Positions 8,531-17,208 of a DNA stretch of 47,196 bases are shown here, piece by piece. Numbering within the stretch: the first letter of the stretch is position 1; every line of letters begins with the position of its first letter. The stretch spans positions 1 through 47,196 of the forward strand of contig NZ_RBRE01000048.1 of assembly GCF_003700275.1 (NCBI RefSeq), in the 5' to 3' direction. The position numbers and the translations under genes are program-made. This DNA is from Pseudomonas cichorii (lineage in GTDB: Bacteria > Pseudomonadota > Gammaproteobacteria > Pseudomonadales > Pseudomonadaceae). A model generated the notes under the pieces. It searched no databases. It was given only the letters and a program-made list of their open reading frames with translations, and was not told where the DNA came from.

Positions 8531-9286
8531 ATGACCCAGATAGCCCGCATCCGTGACAACACTTCTGACCGTCGTCTTCAGGCCGAGCGCCTGATCGGAG
8601 CATATGCCTTGCAGGAAGCACAGGCGTTGCGTTTCAGCGTGTTCAGCGAAGAATTCAACGCCCGTCTCAAAGGCGCTGAACAAGGCCTGGATATCGATGA
8701 CTACGATGTGCACTGCTCGCACATCGGTGTTCGCGATCTGAATACCGGGCGTCTGGTGGCAACCACTCGTTTGCTCGACCACAAGGCCGCCAGTTCACTG
8801 GGCCGCTTCTACAGCGAAGAAGAGTTCAGCCTGCATGGACTGCTGCATCTGCAAGGCCCGATTCTGGAGCTGGGCCGTACTTGCGTCGATCCGGCCTATC
8901 GCAATGGCGGCACCATCGCGGTGTTGTGGAGCGAACTGGCTGAAGTGCTCAACGAAGGCGGCTACAGCTATCTGATGGGTTGCGCCAGCATCCCGATGCA
9001 GGACGGTGGCATCCAGGCCCACGCGATCATGCAGCGTCTGCGCGAACGTTATCTGTGCACCGAGAACCTGCGCGCCGAACCGAAAAATCCATTGCCGACC
9101 CTCGATATCCCCGGCAACGTCATCTGCGAAATGCCGCCGCTGCTCAAGGCTTACATGCGCCTGGGCGCGAAGGTCTGCGGCGAGCCTTGCTGGGATGAAG
9201 ATTTCCAGGTCGCCGATGTGTTCATCCTGCTCAAGCGCGACGAGTTGTGCCCGCGCTATGCCCGTCACTTCAAGGCTGCCGTGTGA
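8531..9286 (+). CDS. olsB: Ornithine-acyl-ACP N-acyltransferase OlsB
   Basis: 251 residues of the GNAT-like hemolysin/OlsB family. It transfers a 3-hydroxyacyl chain from ACP to the alpha-amino group of ornithine, the first step of phosphorus-free ornithine-lipid synthesis. Family blocks visible are [16 protein letters not shown] near the N terminus, [31 protein letters not shown] and [11 protein letters not shown] took the ATG at 8531 with GGAG nine bases upstream; the frame stays open to 8222 but that extension overlaps the serine hydrolase gene. Its stop overlaps the start of olsA (TGATG), so the pair is translationally coupled. In pseudomonads ornithine lipids rise under phosphate limitation; I saw no clear Pho box in 8322-8530. 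Confidence 0.88.
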   Translation: MTQIARIRDNTSDRRLQAERLIGAYALQEAQALRFSVFSEEFNARLKGAEQGLDIDDYDVHCSHIGVRDLNTGRLVATTRLLDHKAASSLGRFYSEEEFSLHGLLHLQGPILELGRTCVDPAYRNGGTIAVLWSELAEVLNEGGYSYLMGCASIPMQDGGIQAHAIMQRLRERYLCTENLRAEPKNPLPTLDIPGNVICEMPPLLKAYMRLGAKVCGEPCWDEDFQVADVFILLKRDELCPRYARHFKAAV

Positions 9287-10077
9287 TGAGCCGCATGCGC
9301 AGCTATGCGCGGGTTGCACGGGTCTTGCTGGTGATTGCTGCCGGTCTGACGATTGCCGCAGTCTTTGCCGTCATGGAGCGCTTGAAAGTCGGCAGTTCCA
9401 TGGAACGCCGCCAGCGCTGGACGCGCTGGTTCATGGCCCGTCTGAGCAATGCCCTGCCGTTTCGCGTGACCATCAGCGGCGAGCTGCCGCGCCAACCGAT
9501 GCTGTGGGTCAGCAATCATGTGTCATGGACGGACATTCCATTGCTGGGCATGCTGGCGCCGCTGTCGTTTCTGTCCAAGGCCGAGGTGCGGACCTGGCCG
9601 GTGGCCGGCTGGCTGGCGCTGAAAGCGGGAACCCTGTTCATTCGGCGCGGTGCGGGCGACAGCCGCCTGATTCAGCGTCAGATGGGCAGTCACCTGCAAC
9701 AAGACACTTCGCTGGTGATCTTCCCGGAAGGCACCACCACCGATGGCCGTAGCCTGCGTACGTTTCATGGCCGTCTGTTGTCCAGCGCCATCGAAACCGG
9801 CGTGTGGCTACAGCCGGTAGCGATTGCCTATTCGCGTAACGGCAAGCCTGACCCGATTGCACCGTTCATTGGCGATGACGATCTGCTGTCGCATTTGCGT
9901 CGCCTGTTCGCCCATGAGCAAGGCGATGTGCATATCCAGTTGCTGACGCCGATCCCGACAGCCGGCCAGGAACGTGCCGCACTGGCATTCCAGGCACAAC
10001 AGGCAGTTCAGGTCGCGTTGTTCGGTGAGACGGCTCAGCCAAGCGAAGTGCTGTCGCGCCCGGCCAGAGCTGCCTGA
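9286..10077 (+). CDS. olsA: Lyso-ornithine lipid O-acyltransferase OlsA (PlsC family)
   Basis: 263 residues. An N-terminal membrane segment (VLLVIAAGLTIAAVFAV) precedes a 1-acylglycerol-phosphate acyltransferase domain. Its HX4D catalytic motif is HVSWTD in NHVSWTDIPLLG, and the substrate motif FPEGTTTDG follows. It adds the second acyl chain to lyso-ornithine lipid made by OlsB at the inner membrane. The ATG at 9286-9288 overlaps the olsB stop by one base. A longer frame from 9247 would only extend into olsB. The 3' end overlaps the convergent acpH-like gene by 43 bases, an unusually deep tail-to-tail overlap. Confidence 0.88.
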   Translation: MSRMRSYARVARVLLVIAAGLTIAAVFAVMERLKVGSSMERRQRWTRWFMARLSNALPFRVTISGELPRQPMLWVSNHVSWTDIPLLGMLAPLSFLSKAEVRTWPVAGWLALKAGTLFIRRGAGDSRLIQRQMGSHLQQDTSLVIFPEGTTTDGRSLRTFHGRLLSSAIETGVWLQPVAIAYSRNGKPDPIAPFIGDDDLLSHLRRLFAHEQGDVHIQLLTPIPTAGQERAALAFQAQQAVQVALFGETAQPSEVLSRPARAA

Positions 10078-10634
10078 GCGAAATCCTGCAACAGCGGATA
10101 GAACTCGTCGAAGTCCGCACTCAAGGGTTGGTACAGCGCCTGCAATTCCTGCATGGCGCCGGCCAATCCTTCAGGCCGTGACAGACGCCGGGAAATCCCG
10201 CCCAGTACCTGCTCCAGCACCTCGAAATCGCGATATGAACCCAGCCAGTCCTGCGCAGCCATGCGCGGGGCGATCATGGCCAGTCGCTCAGGCAATTGCG
10301 GCTCGGCGGCCAGTGCGCCATACACCTTGCGGGTGAAGGCCTCCAGCGGGATATCGGCGTAACGATGCCAGTCGCGAGCCAGGCAATGGTCGAAAAACAC
10401 ATCCAGCATGATCCCCGCATAACGACGCCGCTGTACCGGGAATCGGCTCATCGAATCCTTGATCAGCGGATGGTTATCGGTGAACGAATCGATGCTGCGA
10501 TGCAGCCGGATCGAGTCTTCGAGTTCTGCAGGAAAACGCCCTGGCAACGGCCCTTTGACGAAATCGCCATACAGGCTGCCAAGCAATTGGGCGGGCCGCT
10601 GGCCGCCAAGATGAAGGTGTGCGAGGTAATTCAT
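10035..10634 (-). CDS. acpH: Acyl carrier protein phosphodiesterase (AcpH/DUF479)
   Basis: 199 residues. MNYLAHLHLGG, GDFVKG, RLHRSIDSFTDNHP and DVFFDHCLARDW are the conserved His/Asp blocks of the AcpH family, an HD-like metal-dependent hydrolase that removes phosphopantetheine from ACP. Length is normal (E. coli AcpH about 193). The first ATG (10632-10634) begins with the family's N-terminal MNYLAHLHL. It is convergent with olsA and overlaps it by 43 bases. Upstream lies the TATATCG repeat region shared with the divergent arsR-type gene. Confidence 0.8.
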   Translation of the reverse strand: MNYLAHLHLGGQRPAQLLGSLYGDFVKGPLPGRFPAELEDSIRLHRSIDSFTDNHPLIKDSMSRFPVQRRRYAGIMLDVFFDHCLARDWHRYADIPLEAFTRKVYGALAAEPQLPERLAMIAPRMAAQDWLGSYRDFEVLEQVLGGISRRLSRPEGLAGAMQELQALYQPLSADFDEFYPLLQDFAQAALAGRDSTSLG

Positions 10635-10671
10635 GGAGCAAAGCCTACGCCGTTTTCAGGCGGCGGGTCCA

Positions 10672-10774
10672 TATATCGTTATAACCCGATATAGCGATTC
10701 GCCCCTTGCTTAGCGCATTTTCATATTTGTATATCGCGAAATACAGATATAAAGTTCGCTGCATCGCGATATAC
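10672..10774. promoter_or_regulatory. TATATCG inverted-repeat array, probable ArsR-family operator
   Basis: TATATCG (10672-10678) pairs with CGATATA (10687-10693) across eight bases. GTATATCGCG (10729-10738) pairs perfectly with CGCGATATAC (10765-10774) across 26 bases. The array sits between divergent genes, 17 bases from the regulator's start. ArsR-family dimers bind AT-rich dyads of this sort, so autoregulation of the downstream operon is likely; control of acpH is possible. Confidence 0.6.
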
Positions 10775-10790
10775 CGTTAGTGAGAACGAC

Positions 10791-11105
10791 ATGACCATCG
10801 ACCTCGACGAAATAATAAAAGCCCTGGCGCATCCTTTGCGCCGCGAGATCCTGACCTGGCTCAAAGACCCGCGTGGCTGCTTTCCGACCCAGGAATACTC
10901 CATTGAACACGGCGTCTGCGCCGGCCAGATCGACCAACGTGCCGGCATGTCGCAATCCACGGTTTCCGCCCACCTGGCCACCCTGCAACGCGCAGGCCTG
11001 ATTACCAGCAAAAAGGTCGGTCAATGGCATTTCTTCAGACGCAATGAAGAGGTCATCGAAGCGTTCGTCGCTGCCCTGGTGCAAGAACTGAACAACCGGC
11101 CCTGA
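10791..11105 (+). CDS. ArsR-family transcriptional regulator
   Basis: 104 residues making a single winged helix-turn-helix domain: ALAHPLRREILTWL, then the recognition helix region AGMSQSTVSAHLATLQRAGLI, then the wing (KKVGQWHFFRRN). There is no ELCVC metal motif. Two cysteines, C30 (PRGCFP) and C43 (HGVCAGQ), lie before the recognition helix, so thiol-based sensing of electrophiles or quinones is possible (inference from the xenB neighbour). The stop overlaps the start of the MFS gene by one base (TGATG). Together with the operator array just upstream, this makes an autoregulated regulator-exporter-reductase operon the natural reading. Confidence 0.85.
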   Translation: MTIDLDEIIKALAHPLRREILTWLKDPRGCFPTQEYSIEHGVCAGQIDQRAGMSQSTVSAHLATLQRAGLITSKKVGQWHFFRRNEEVIEAFVAALVQELNNRP

Positions 11106-12298
11106 TGCACAGCCTCAAAAGGAAACCTTCCGTGCCCCTTCCCTTGCTTATCCTGGCCCTGAGCGCCTTCGCCATCGGCACTACCGAATTCGTCATCATG
11201 GGCCTGCTGCCCGATGTCGCCGCCGACCTGGGTGTTTCGATCCCCGGTGCCGGCTGGCTGGTAACCGGTTATGCCCTGGGCGTTGCGATTGGCGCCCCAT
11301 TCATGGCGCTGGCCACGTCCAGGCTGCCGCGCAAGGCCGCACTGGTCGCATTGATGGGCATTTTCATCATCGGCAACCTGCTCTGCGCCCTGGCCAGCGA
11401 CTACAACGTGCTGATGTTCGCCCGGGTCGTGACAGCGCTGTGCCACGGTGCATTCTTCGGCATCGGTTCGGTGGTTGCCGCGAATCTGGTTCCGGCCAAC
11501 CGCCGCGCTTCTGCGGTGGCCCTGATGTTCACCGGCCTGACGCTGGCCAACGTGCTGGGCGTGCCGCTGGGCACTGCGCTGGGCCAATACGCAGGCTGGC
11601 GCTCGACCTTCTGGGCGGTGACGGTTATCGGCATCATTGCCTTCATCGGCCTGGCTCGCTTCCTGCCAAGCAACCGCGAAGAAGCCAGACTCGACATGCG
11701 CGCCGAACTGGCCGCGCTCAAGGGGGCCGGTATCTGGTTGTCGTTGAGCATGACCGCGCTGTTCGCCGCGTCGGTGTTCACCCTGTTTACCTACGTTGCG
11801 CCGCTGCTGGGCGAAGTCACCGGTGTGTCGCCGCGCGGCGTGACCTGGACCCTGATGCTGATCGGCCTGGGCCTGACGCTGGGCAACGTGCTTGGCGGCA
11901 AGATGGCTGACCGCAGTCTTCCGTCCACCCTGATCGGTGTGTTCATCGCCATGGCCGTTGTTTCCACAGTCCTGAGCTGGACCAGCGTGGCGCTGGTGCC
12001 GACTGAAATCACCCTGTTCCTCTGGGCGGTTGCCGCCTTTGCCGCAGTGCCTGCCCTGCAGATCAACGTGGTGACCTTCGGCAAGGCGGCCCCCAATCTG
12101 GTGTCGACCCTGAATATCGGTGCCTTCAACGTCGGCAACGCGCTGGGCGCGTGGGTTGGCGGCAGCGTCATCGCCCACGGCCTGGGCCTGACACGCGTGC
12201 CACTGGCCGCCGCTGCGCTGGCCGTGCTCGCGCTACTGGTCACCCTGATTACTTTCCGCCAGACCGCCAATCCCGACCTGGCTCCCGCTAGCAATTGA
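11105..12298 (+). CDS. MFS exporter, DHA1 (AraJ/Ydh-like) family
   Basis: 397 residues with twelve predicted membrane helices. The N terminus has FAIGTTEFVIMGLLPDVAADL, typical of DHA1 drug:proton antiporters. The helix 2-3 loop LATSRLPRKAAL is a degenerate motif A. The start ATG overlaps the regulator's stop, so it is translationally coupled to the ArsR gene, and xenB follows 20 bases later. The family exports small hydrophobic compounds, arabinose or drugs; the substrate here is unknown. The operon logic suggests efflux of the same reactive compound that XenB reduces. Confidence 0.85.
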   Translation: MHSLKRKPSVPLPLLILALSAFAIGTTEFVIMGLLPDVAADLGVSIPGAGWLVTGYALGVAIGAPFMALATSRLPRKAALVALMGIFIIGNLLCALASDYNVLMFARVVTALCHGAFFGIGSVVAANLVPANRRASAVALMFTGLTLANVLGVPLGTALGQYAGWRSTFWAVTVIGIIAFIGLARFLPSNREEARLDMRAELAALKGAGIWLSLSMTALFAASVFTLFTYVAPLLGEVTGVSPRGVTWTLMLIGLGLTLGNVLGGKMADRSLPSTLIGVFIAMAVVSTVLSWTSVALVPTEITLFLWAVAAFAAVPALQINVVTFGKAAPNLVSTLNIGAFNVGNALGAWVGGSVIAHGLGLTRVPLAAAALAVLALLVTLITFRQTANPDLAPASN

Positions 12299-12318
12299 TC
12301 ATTTAGAGGGTTCGACGC

Positions 12319-13368
12319 ATGACAACTATCTTTGACCCGATCACCGTAGGCGATCTGCAATTGCCTAACCGCATCATCATGGCCCCGTTGACGCGCTGCC
12401 GCGCCGACGAAGGTCGTGTGCCGAATGCGATGATGGCCGAGTACTACGTACAACGCGCCTCGGCAGGCCTGATCATCAGCGAAGCCACCTCGGTCACGCC
12501 AATCGGCGTGGGCTATCCGGACACACCGGGTATCTGGTCCAACGATCAGGTGCGTGGCTGGAGCAATATCACCAAGGCAGTACATGGCGCCGGTGGCCGC
12601 ATTGTCCTGCAACTGTGGCACGTGGGGCGTATTTCCCACCCGTCCTACCTGGACGATGAAACTCCAGTGGCGCCAAGCGCGGTCAAGCCAGCGGGCCATG
12701 TCAGCCTGCTGCGCCCGAAAGCCGACTACGTGACGCCTCGCGCACTGGAGCTGGCAGAAATCGGTGATGTGATCGAGGCCTATCGGGTCGGCGCGGAAAA
12801 CGCCAAGGCTGCCGGTTTCGATGGCGTGGAAGTCCATGCCGCCAACGGTTACCTGATCGATCAGTTCCTGCAGACCAGCACCAACCAGCGCAACGACCAG
12901 TACGGCGGCTCGGTGGAAAACCGCGCCCGCCTGCTGCTGGAAATCACCGACGCGATCATCGAAATCTGGGGACCGGGCCGTGTCGGCGTGCATCTGGCAC
13001 CACGCGCAGACCTGCATGACATGGGCGACGACAATCTGGCCGAAACCTTTGGCTATGTCGCGACCGAGCTGGGCAAGCGTGGCATCGCGTTCCTGTGCTC
13101 CCGCGAGCAGGACGCCGACGACAGCCTGGGCCCACAACTGAAGAAGGCTTTCGGTGGTGTGTACATCGCCAACGAACGCTTTACCAAGGCCACCAGCAAT
13201 GCCTGGCTGGCAGCAGGCAAGGCCGATGCCGTTGCTTTCGGTGTGCCTTACATTGCCAACCCGGATCTGGTCGAGCGCCTGGAAAAGGATGCCCCGCTGA
13301 ACCCGGCCAATCCTGACACCTTCTACGCCAAAGGCCCGGTCGGTTATATCGATTACCCGCGCCTGTAA
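12319..13368 (+). CDS. xenB: Xenobiotic reductase B, Old Yellow Enzyme family
   Basis: 349 residues, the same length as Pseudomonas XenB as I recall it. It is an FMN-dependent NAD(P)H reductase of nitro-esters, nitroaromatics and activated alkenes such as N-ethylmaleimide. Visible are LPNRIIMAPLTRCRADE (FMN and active-site cysteine region), LQLWHVGRISHP, the substrate-binding His/Asn pair in VEVHAANGYLIDQFLQ, and the closing CSREQ and IANPDLVERL. GAGGG lies about 10 bases upstream of the ATG. It is the last gene of the regulator-exporter-reductase operon and is followed directly by a strong terminator. Confidence 0.92.
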   Translation: MTTIFDPITVGDLQLPNRIIMAPLTRCRADEGRVPNAMMAEYYVQRASAGLIISEATSVTPIGVGYPDTPGIWSNDQVRGWSNITKAVHGAGGRIVLQLWHVGRISHPSYLDDETPVAPSAVKPAGHVSLLRPKADYVTPRALELAEIGDVIEAYRVGAENAKAAGFDGVEVHAANGYLIDQFLQTSTNQRNDQYGGSVENRARLLLEITDAIIEIWGPGRVGVHLAPRADLHDMGDDNLAETFGYVATELGKRGIAFLCSREQDADDSLGPQLKKAFGGVYIANERFTKATSNAWLAAGKADAVAFGVPYIANPDLVERLEKDAPLNPANPDTFYAKGPVGYIDYPRL

Positions 13369-13388
13369 TCCTGGAACGCGCTGAAATC

Positions 13389-13422
13389 AAAAAGCCCTGG
13401 CTCTCACGAACCAGGGCTTTTT
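13389..13422. terminator. Bidirectional intrinsic terminator after xenB
   Basis: AAAAAGCCCTGG (13389-13400) pairs with CCAGGGCTTTTT (13411-13422) around a 10-base loop. There are A and T runs on both sides, so it can serve xenB and the convergent coiled-coil gene. Confidence 0.9.
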
Positions 13423-13438
13423 ACTTTGACGCCAAACC

Positions 13439-14293
13439 TCAACGACTGCTGTTGAGCTGCTGCGACAAGGTCTGGATCTGACTGGTCAGGGTGTTGATGC
13501 TGCGGGTCACCTGAGCACGAAAGGCATCGAACTCGGCGGTATTGCCCGCAGCCGAAGGTGCCGGGCGATTTTCCTGCTCGCTCTTGAGCACTACCAGATC
13601 CTGCTCCAGCCGCTCGATGGCCGCCGACGGATTACCCTGTTTCTTCAAGGTCGCGACATCGGCACTCAGGCTCTTGAGCTGGGCATCGAGTTTGCCCTGA
13701 TCGCTTTGCGCAGCCTTGAGGTCCGGCAAGGCGGCCTTGAGGGCAGTCAGTTCGATGGCGACATTCTTCAGTTGTTCCTGCAACTGCGCGTTGTCATGCT
13801 GTTGCTGCGCCGCCTGGCTGGAAATCTGCTCCAGGCGCTTGTCCAGGCTGCTTTGCTGGCCTGCGACACCTTCGCGTTGCTTGTCCTGGTCTTCCAGTTG
13901 CGCTTCGAGCAGCTTGATACGTTGCTTGAGTGCTTCGCCATCGCTGGACAGCGATTCGGTGGCGACCACCTTGCCGGAAATATCCTGCAGGCGACCTGCC
14001 GCTTCTTCGCTGATGCGCGCAAAGCTTTCCTGGGTCGCGACCAGTTGCTGTTCCATCAGGGAAACCTGCTGGAAACTCCACCAGCCCAGACCACAGAAGG
14101 CAATGAACAGCGCGCCGACCAGTGCCCAGAGCGGCCCGGTGCTCGGTCCTTTGACCTTGACCACCGGCGTGCTGCGCGAGTAGACCGTGGTGCGCTCACG
14201 AGCGCCCTTGGCCGGGACGAAATCATCGTCATCGTCGTCCTTGGCGCTGAGGTTCGGAACGTCATCGACGTCGTCGTATGGATCGTTACGCAT
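13439..14293 (-). CDS. Coiled-coil inner-membrane protein of unknown function
   Basis: 284 residues. A very acidic cytoplasmic N terminus (DDVDDVP, then KDDDDDDF) is followed by one membrane helix near residues 52-72 (PLWALVGALFIAFCGLGWWSF) and a long periplasmic coiled coil from about residue 75 to the end, rich in Q, E, L and K. Orthologues have been labelled chromosome segregation ATPase, but no Walker A or B motif is present, so that name rests on coiled-coil similarity only. AAAGGG precedes the ATG. It is convergent with xenB and shares its terminator. A structural or cell-envelope tether is possible; function unknown. Confidence 0.8.
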   Translation of the reverse strand: MRNDPYDDVDDVPNLSAKDDDDDDFVPAKGARERTTVYSRSTPVVKVKGPSTGPLWALVGALFIAFCGLGWWSFQQVSLMEQQLVATQESFARISEEAAGRLQDISGKVVATESLSSDGEALKQRIKLLEAQLEDQDKQREGVAGQQSSLDKRLEQISSQAAQQQHDNAQLQEQLKNVAIELTALKAALPDLKAAQSDQGKLDAQLKSLSADVATLKKQGNPSAAIERLEQDLVVLKSEQENRPAPSAAGNTAEFDAFRAQVTRSINTLTSQIQTLSQQLNSSR

Positions 14294-14370
14294 GGGTAAC
14301 CCTTTAGAAACTGTTGAACCAAAGTCGAGCAGTATAACGAGGCTCGTCAGTTAATTGATCGGCCAGGGTG

Positions 14371-15363
14371 TCAGGATTTGTGCTGCGCCTGCCACCAGCC
14401 ACAAAACTCATCCAGCGCGGTCCAGAGGCTGACCTTTGGCTGGTAATCCAGATAATGCCTGGCCCGGCTTATATCAAGCGTGAAGTCCTTGTTCATGACC
14501 TGCATTCCCAACCTCGACAGCGTGGGCTCAGGTCGACCCGGCCACAACAGGCATGCACCTTCGTTGAGCGCCGCTGCGGTGTACGCCAGCCGATACGAGC
14601 GATAGCGCGTGACCTGCGGCAACTGCATCTGGCGCATGACGTAGTTGATGGCATCCCACAACGGCACCGGCGCACCGTTGCTGATGTTGTAGGCCTTGCC
14701 CAACGCCGAACCCGCTGCCAGCAGACTGCTTAACATGGCTTCGTTAAGATTCTGCATGCTGGTGAAATCCACCACATTCAGGCCATTGCCGACAATCGAC
14801 AGGCGCTTCTTGCGCTGCATGTTGAGCAGCCGCGGGAAAATGCTGGTGTCGCCCGCGCCGGTTACAAAGCGTGGTCGCAAGGCGATGACTTCCAGGCCGA
14901 ACTCTTCGGCGCCAAACACCTTTTGCTCGGCGAGGTACTTGGTGCTGGCGTAGTGATTGTGCAAGCGCCGGGGCACTTGCTCTTCCTTGATGTCGCGGTG
15001 CGAACGACCGTCGAAATAGATCGACGGCGACGAAAGATGGACAAGCCGCCGCACTCTTTGTTTCAGGCAGGCCTCGACAATATTTTCGGTCAGTTGCACG
15101 TTGCCCTGAACGAAATCCTGGCGCGTGCCCCAGACACCGACCGCTCCGGCACAGTGCACCACGGCCTCCACGTCATGACACAAGGCCTTGACCAGCTCGG
15201 GGTCCGTCAGATCGCCCTGGATGAATTCAGCGCCGCGTCGCACCAGATGCTCGACACCCGTGGCCCGTCGACCATTGATGCGCACGCTCATGCCCTGCTC
15301 CAGGGCAAAACGCGCAAAGCGTCCGCCAATGAAGCCGCTTGCGCCGGTGACCAGAATCTTCAT
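14371..15363 (-). CDS. NAD-dependent epimerase/dehydratase (extended SDR, 3-beta-HSD-like)
   Basis: 330 residues. The N-terminal nucleotide-binding motif GASGFIGG is followed by GDLTD and HCAGAVGVWG. The catalytic pair is in YASTK (Y-x3-K), with the serine in HLSSPS. The lack of a sugar-nucleotide signature and the C-terminal layout fit the 3-beta-hydroxysteroid dehydrogenase/isomerase-like branch, which oxidises or reduces sterol-like, flavonoid or sugar substrates. It is transcribed alone between the coiled-coil gene and argP. Substrate unknown. Confidence 0.82.
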   Translation of the reverse strand: MKILVTGASGFIGGRFARFALEQGMSVRINGRRATGVEHLVRRGAEFIQGDLTDPELVKALCHDVEAVVHCAGAVGVWGTRQDFVQGNVQLTENIVEACLKQRVRRLVHLSSPSIYFDGRSHRDIKEEQVPRRLHNHYASTKYLAEQKVFGAEEFGLEVIALRPRFVTGAGDTSIFPRLLNMQRKKRLSIVGNGLNVVDFTSMQNLNEAMLSSLLAAGSALGKAYNISNGAPVPLWDAINYVMRQMQLPQVTRYRSYRLAYTAAALNEGACLLWPGRPEPTLSRLGMQVMNKDFTLDISRARHYLDYQPKVSLWTALDEFCGWWQAQHKS

Positions 15364-15399
15364 TTACCGCTCCCACATTTCATATGTCTGCACTGACGC

Positions 15400-16299
15400 T
15401 CACTTGTCGCCCAGCGGCACCAGCCATTGGCTCGCCTGTTGCGCCAGGTGCGCCGTGAGGCGGGTCAGCAATTGACCGCCAGTACGCCAATGGTGCCAAT
15501 ACAAAGGCACATCAATGTAGCGATCCGGCACCAGTTCGCGCAGCGAACCATTGTGCAATTGCGCCTGCACCTGCAACTCGGGCACCAGTCCCCAGCCGAC
15601 GCCGGCCTCGATCATGCGCACAAACCCCTCCGAAGAGGGGCACAGATGATGCTTGAAACCGCCCTCGATCCCAAGCAGTGCCAGGTAGCGATGCTGCAGA
15701 AAATCATCGGGACCGAATACCAGCGCTGCCGAATGCATCAGCTTTGCCGAGCTGACACCATCGGCAAAATGCCGCTCGATGAACGCCGGACTGGCCAACG
15801 CACGATAGCGCATGGCACCGAGCAACTGACTGCGCGCACCGGCCACCGGTCGTTCGCTGCCACACAGGCAGGCGGCCACTTCTCCGGCGCGCATGCGCTT
15901 GAGGCCGACGTCCTGATCCTCGACCACCAGGTCCAGCAACAGCCGTTGCTCGGCACAGAAGGCGCCGACAGCAGGCGCCCACCAGGTCGCCAGACTGTCG
16001 GCGTTCAGTGCGATGCGCAGCCGTTCGGGCATGCCCTCCTCGTCCAGCGCAGGCACCTGGCTTTGCAGGTCACGCTCAAGGAGGCGCACTTGCTGCACAT
16101 GGTTGAGCAGACGCCTGCCGATATCGGTCGGCGTCGGTGGCGTGGCCCGCACCAAGACCGGCTGGCCGATGCGCGCCTCCAGCAGTTTGATCCGCTGCGA
16201 GACGGCTGACTGGGACAAGCCCAGCACCTGGGCGGCCCGCTCAAAACCGGCCTGCTCGATGACCGCCGCGAGGGCCGAAAGCAATTTGTAATCGAACAT
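15400..16299 (-). CDS. argP: LysR-family regulator ArgP (IciA)
   Basis: 299 residues. The N-terminal helix-turn-helix is FERAAQVLGLSQSAVSQRIKLLE, and the effector domain contains the ArgP-like LRIALNADSLATWWAPAV and ACLCGSERPVAGARS. ArgP senses arginine and lysine and activates the exporter gene argO, which here is divergent across a 95-base spacer. AGGA precedes the ATG. The arrangement argP-argO is the classic one, which supports both names. Confidence 0.88.
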   Translation of the reverse strand: MFDYKLLSALAAVIEQAGFERAAQVLGLSQSAVSQRIKLLEARIGQPVLVRATPPTPTDIGRRLLNHVQQVRLLERDLQSQVPALDEEGMPERLRIALNADSLATWWAPAVGAFCAEQRLLLDLVVEDQDVGLKRMRAGEVAACLCGSERPVAGARSQLLGAMRYRALASPAFIERHFADGVSSAKLMHSAALVFGPDDFLQHRYLALLGIEGGFKHHLCPSSEGFVRMIEAGVGWGLVPELQVQAQLHNGSLRELVPDRYIDVPLYWHHWRTGGQLLTRLTAHLAQQASQWLVPLGDK

Positions 16300-16394
16300 C
16301 AGTTTTCCTAATGAGGAATCAGGAATATTGGTTTTTCTTATACACCGACAGGGATGACAATCGCCACCTACCCCTGCATTGCGGAACTGATTTT

Positions 16395-16997
16395 ATGTGG
16401 CAAAGTTATTTTAACGGCCTGTTGGTCGCAGCCGGCCTGATCATGGCCATCGGTGCACAGAATGCTTTTGTACTGGCGCAGGGCCTGAGACGCGAATATC
16501 ACGTACCCGTGGCGCTGCTGTGCATTGTCTGCGATGCGTTGCTGGTGGCTGCCGGTGTTTTCGGCCTGGCCAATGTCCTGGTGCAGAACCCGACACTGCT
16601 GGCGATAGCGCGCTGGGGCGGCGTGCTGTTCCTGAGCTGGTACGGCTTGCAGGCGCTGCGCCGGGCCTGCTCACGCCAGAGCCTGGAAAAAAGCCAGGTG
16701 GTGGGCCAGCGTTCGCGCAAGGCGGTGTTGCTCAGCGCCCTGGCTGTAACGCTGCTCAACCCGCATGTCTATCTCGATACGGTCCTGCTGATCGGCTCGC
16801 TGGGCGCCCAGCAAAGCGTGCCGGGTGCCTATGTCGCAGGCGCTGCCAGTGCTTCTCTGCTGTGGTTCTCGACGCTGGCAATCGGCGCAGCCTGGCTCGC
16901 CCCATGGCTGGCCCGTCCCGCAACCTGGAGATTACTCGATCTGATGGTGGCGGTGATGATGTTCAGCGTGGCGGCTCAATTGATCAGGGCAAATTGA
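16395..16997 (+). CDS. argO: LysE/ArgO-family basic amino-acid exporter
   Basis: 200 residues with about six membrane helices. The family signature is GLIMAIGAQNAFVLAQGL at the N terminus, followed by LNPHVYLDTVLLIGSLGAQ. It exports arginine and possibly lysine or toxic analogues such as canavanine. I started it at the ATG at 16395, giving the usual MWQSYFNGLLVAAGL; an in-frame ATG at 16311 would add a polar extension lying in the argP promoter. The spacer (16300-16394) should hold the ArgP site; AT-rich stretches are present but I see no decisive T-N11-A box. Confidence 0.87.
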   Translation: MWQSYFNGLLVAAGLIMAIGAQNAFVLAQGLRREYHVPVALLCIVCDALLVAAGVFGLANVLVQNPTLLAIARWGGVLFLSWYGLQALRRACSRQSLEKSQVVGQRSRKAVLLSALAVTLLNPHVYLDTVLLIGSLGAQQSVPGAYVAGAASASLLWFSTLAIGAAWLAPWLARPATWRLLDLMVAVMMFSVAAQLIRAN

Positions 16998-17208
16998 TCG
17001 GCGCAAGTTGATAAACATTTTTCGTGACCATTGGGTCAATCGCTCTGGAACCTCTATCCCACACAGTTGTTGCGTGGTTATGCCAGAGGGCCGGTGCTAT
17101 GATCCGGGGTCTGCGCCGCAAAAGAGTAAAACTCCCGGTGCATGCTGTATCTGGCCGCCCGTGATCGGCCGTGCGATTACCGCAACTGACCTGATAAGGA
17201 GATAAACC

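Noticed and set aside
11021..13137. Long minus-strand frames opposite the MFS and xenB genes
   Set aside because: Low-complexity shadow translations of well-supported genes on the plus strand.
17000..17208. Small RNA or riboswitch upstream of sodB
   Set aside because: No conserved structure or convincing promoter pair was visible; treated as ordinary leader.
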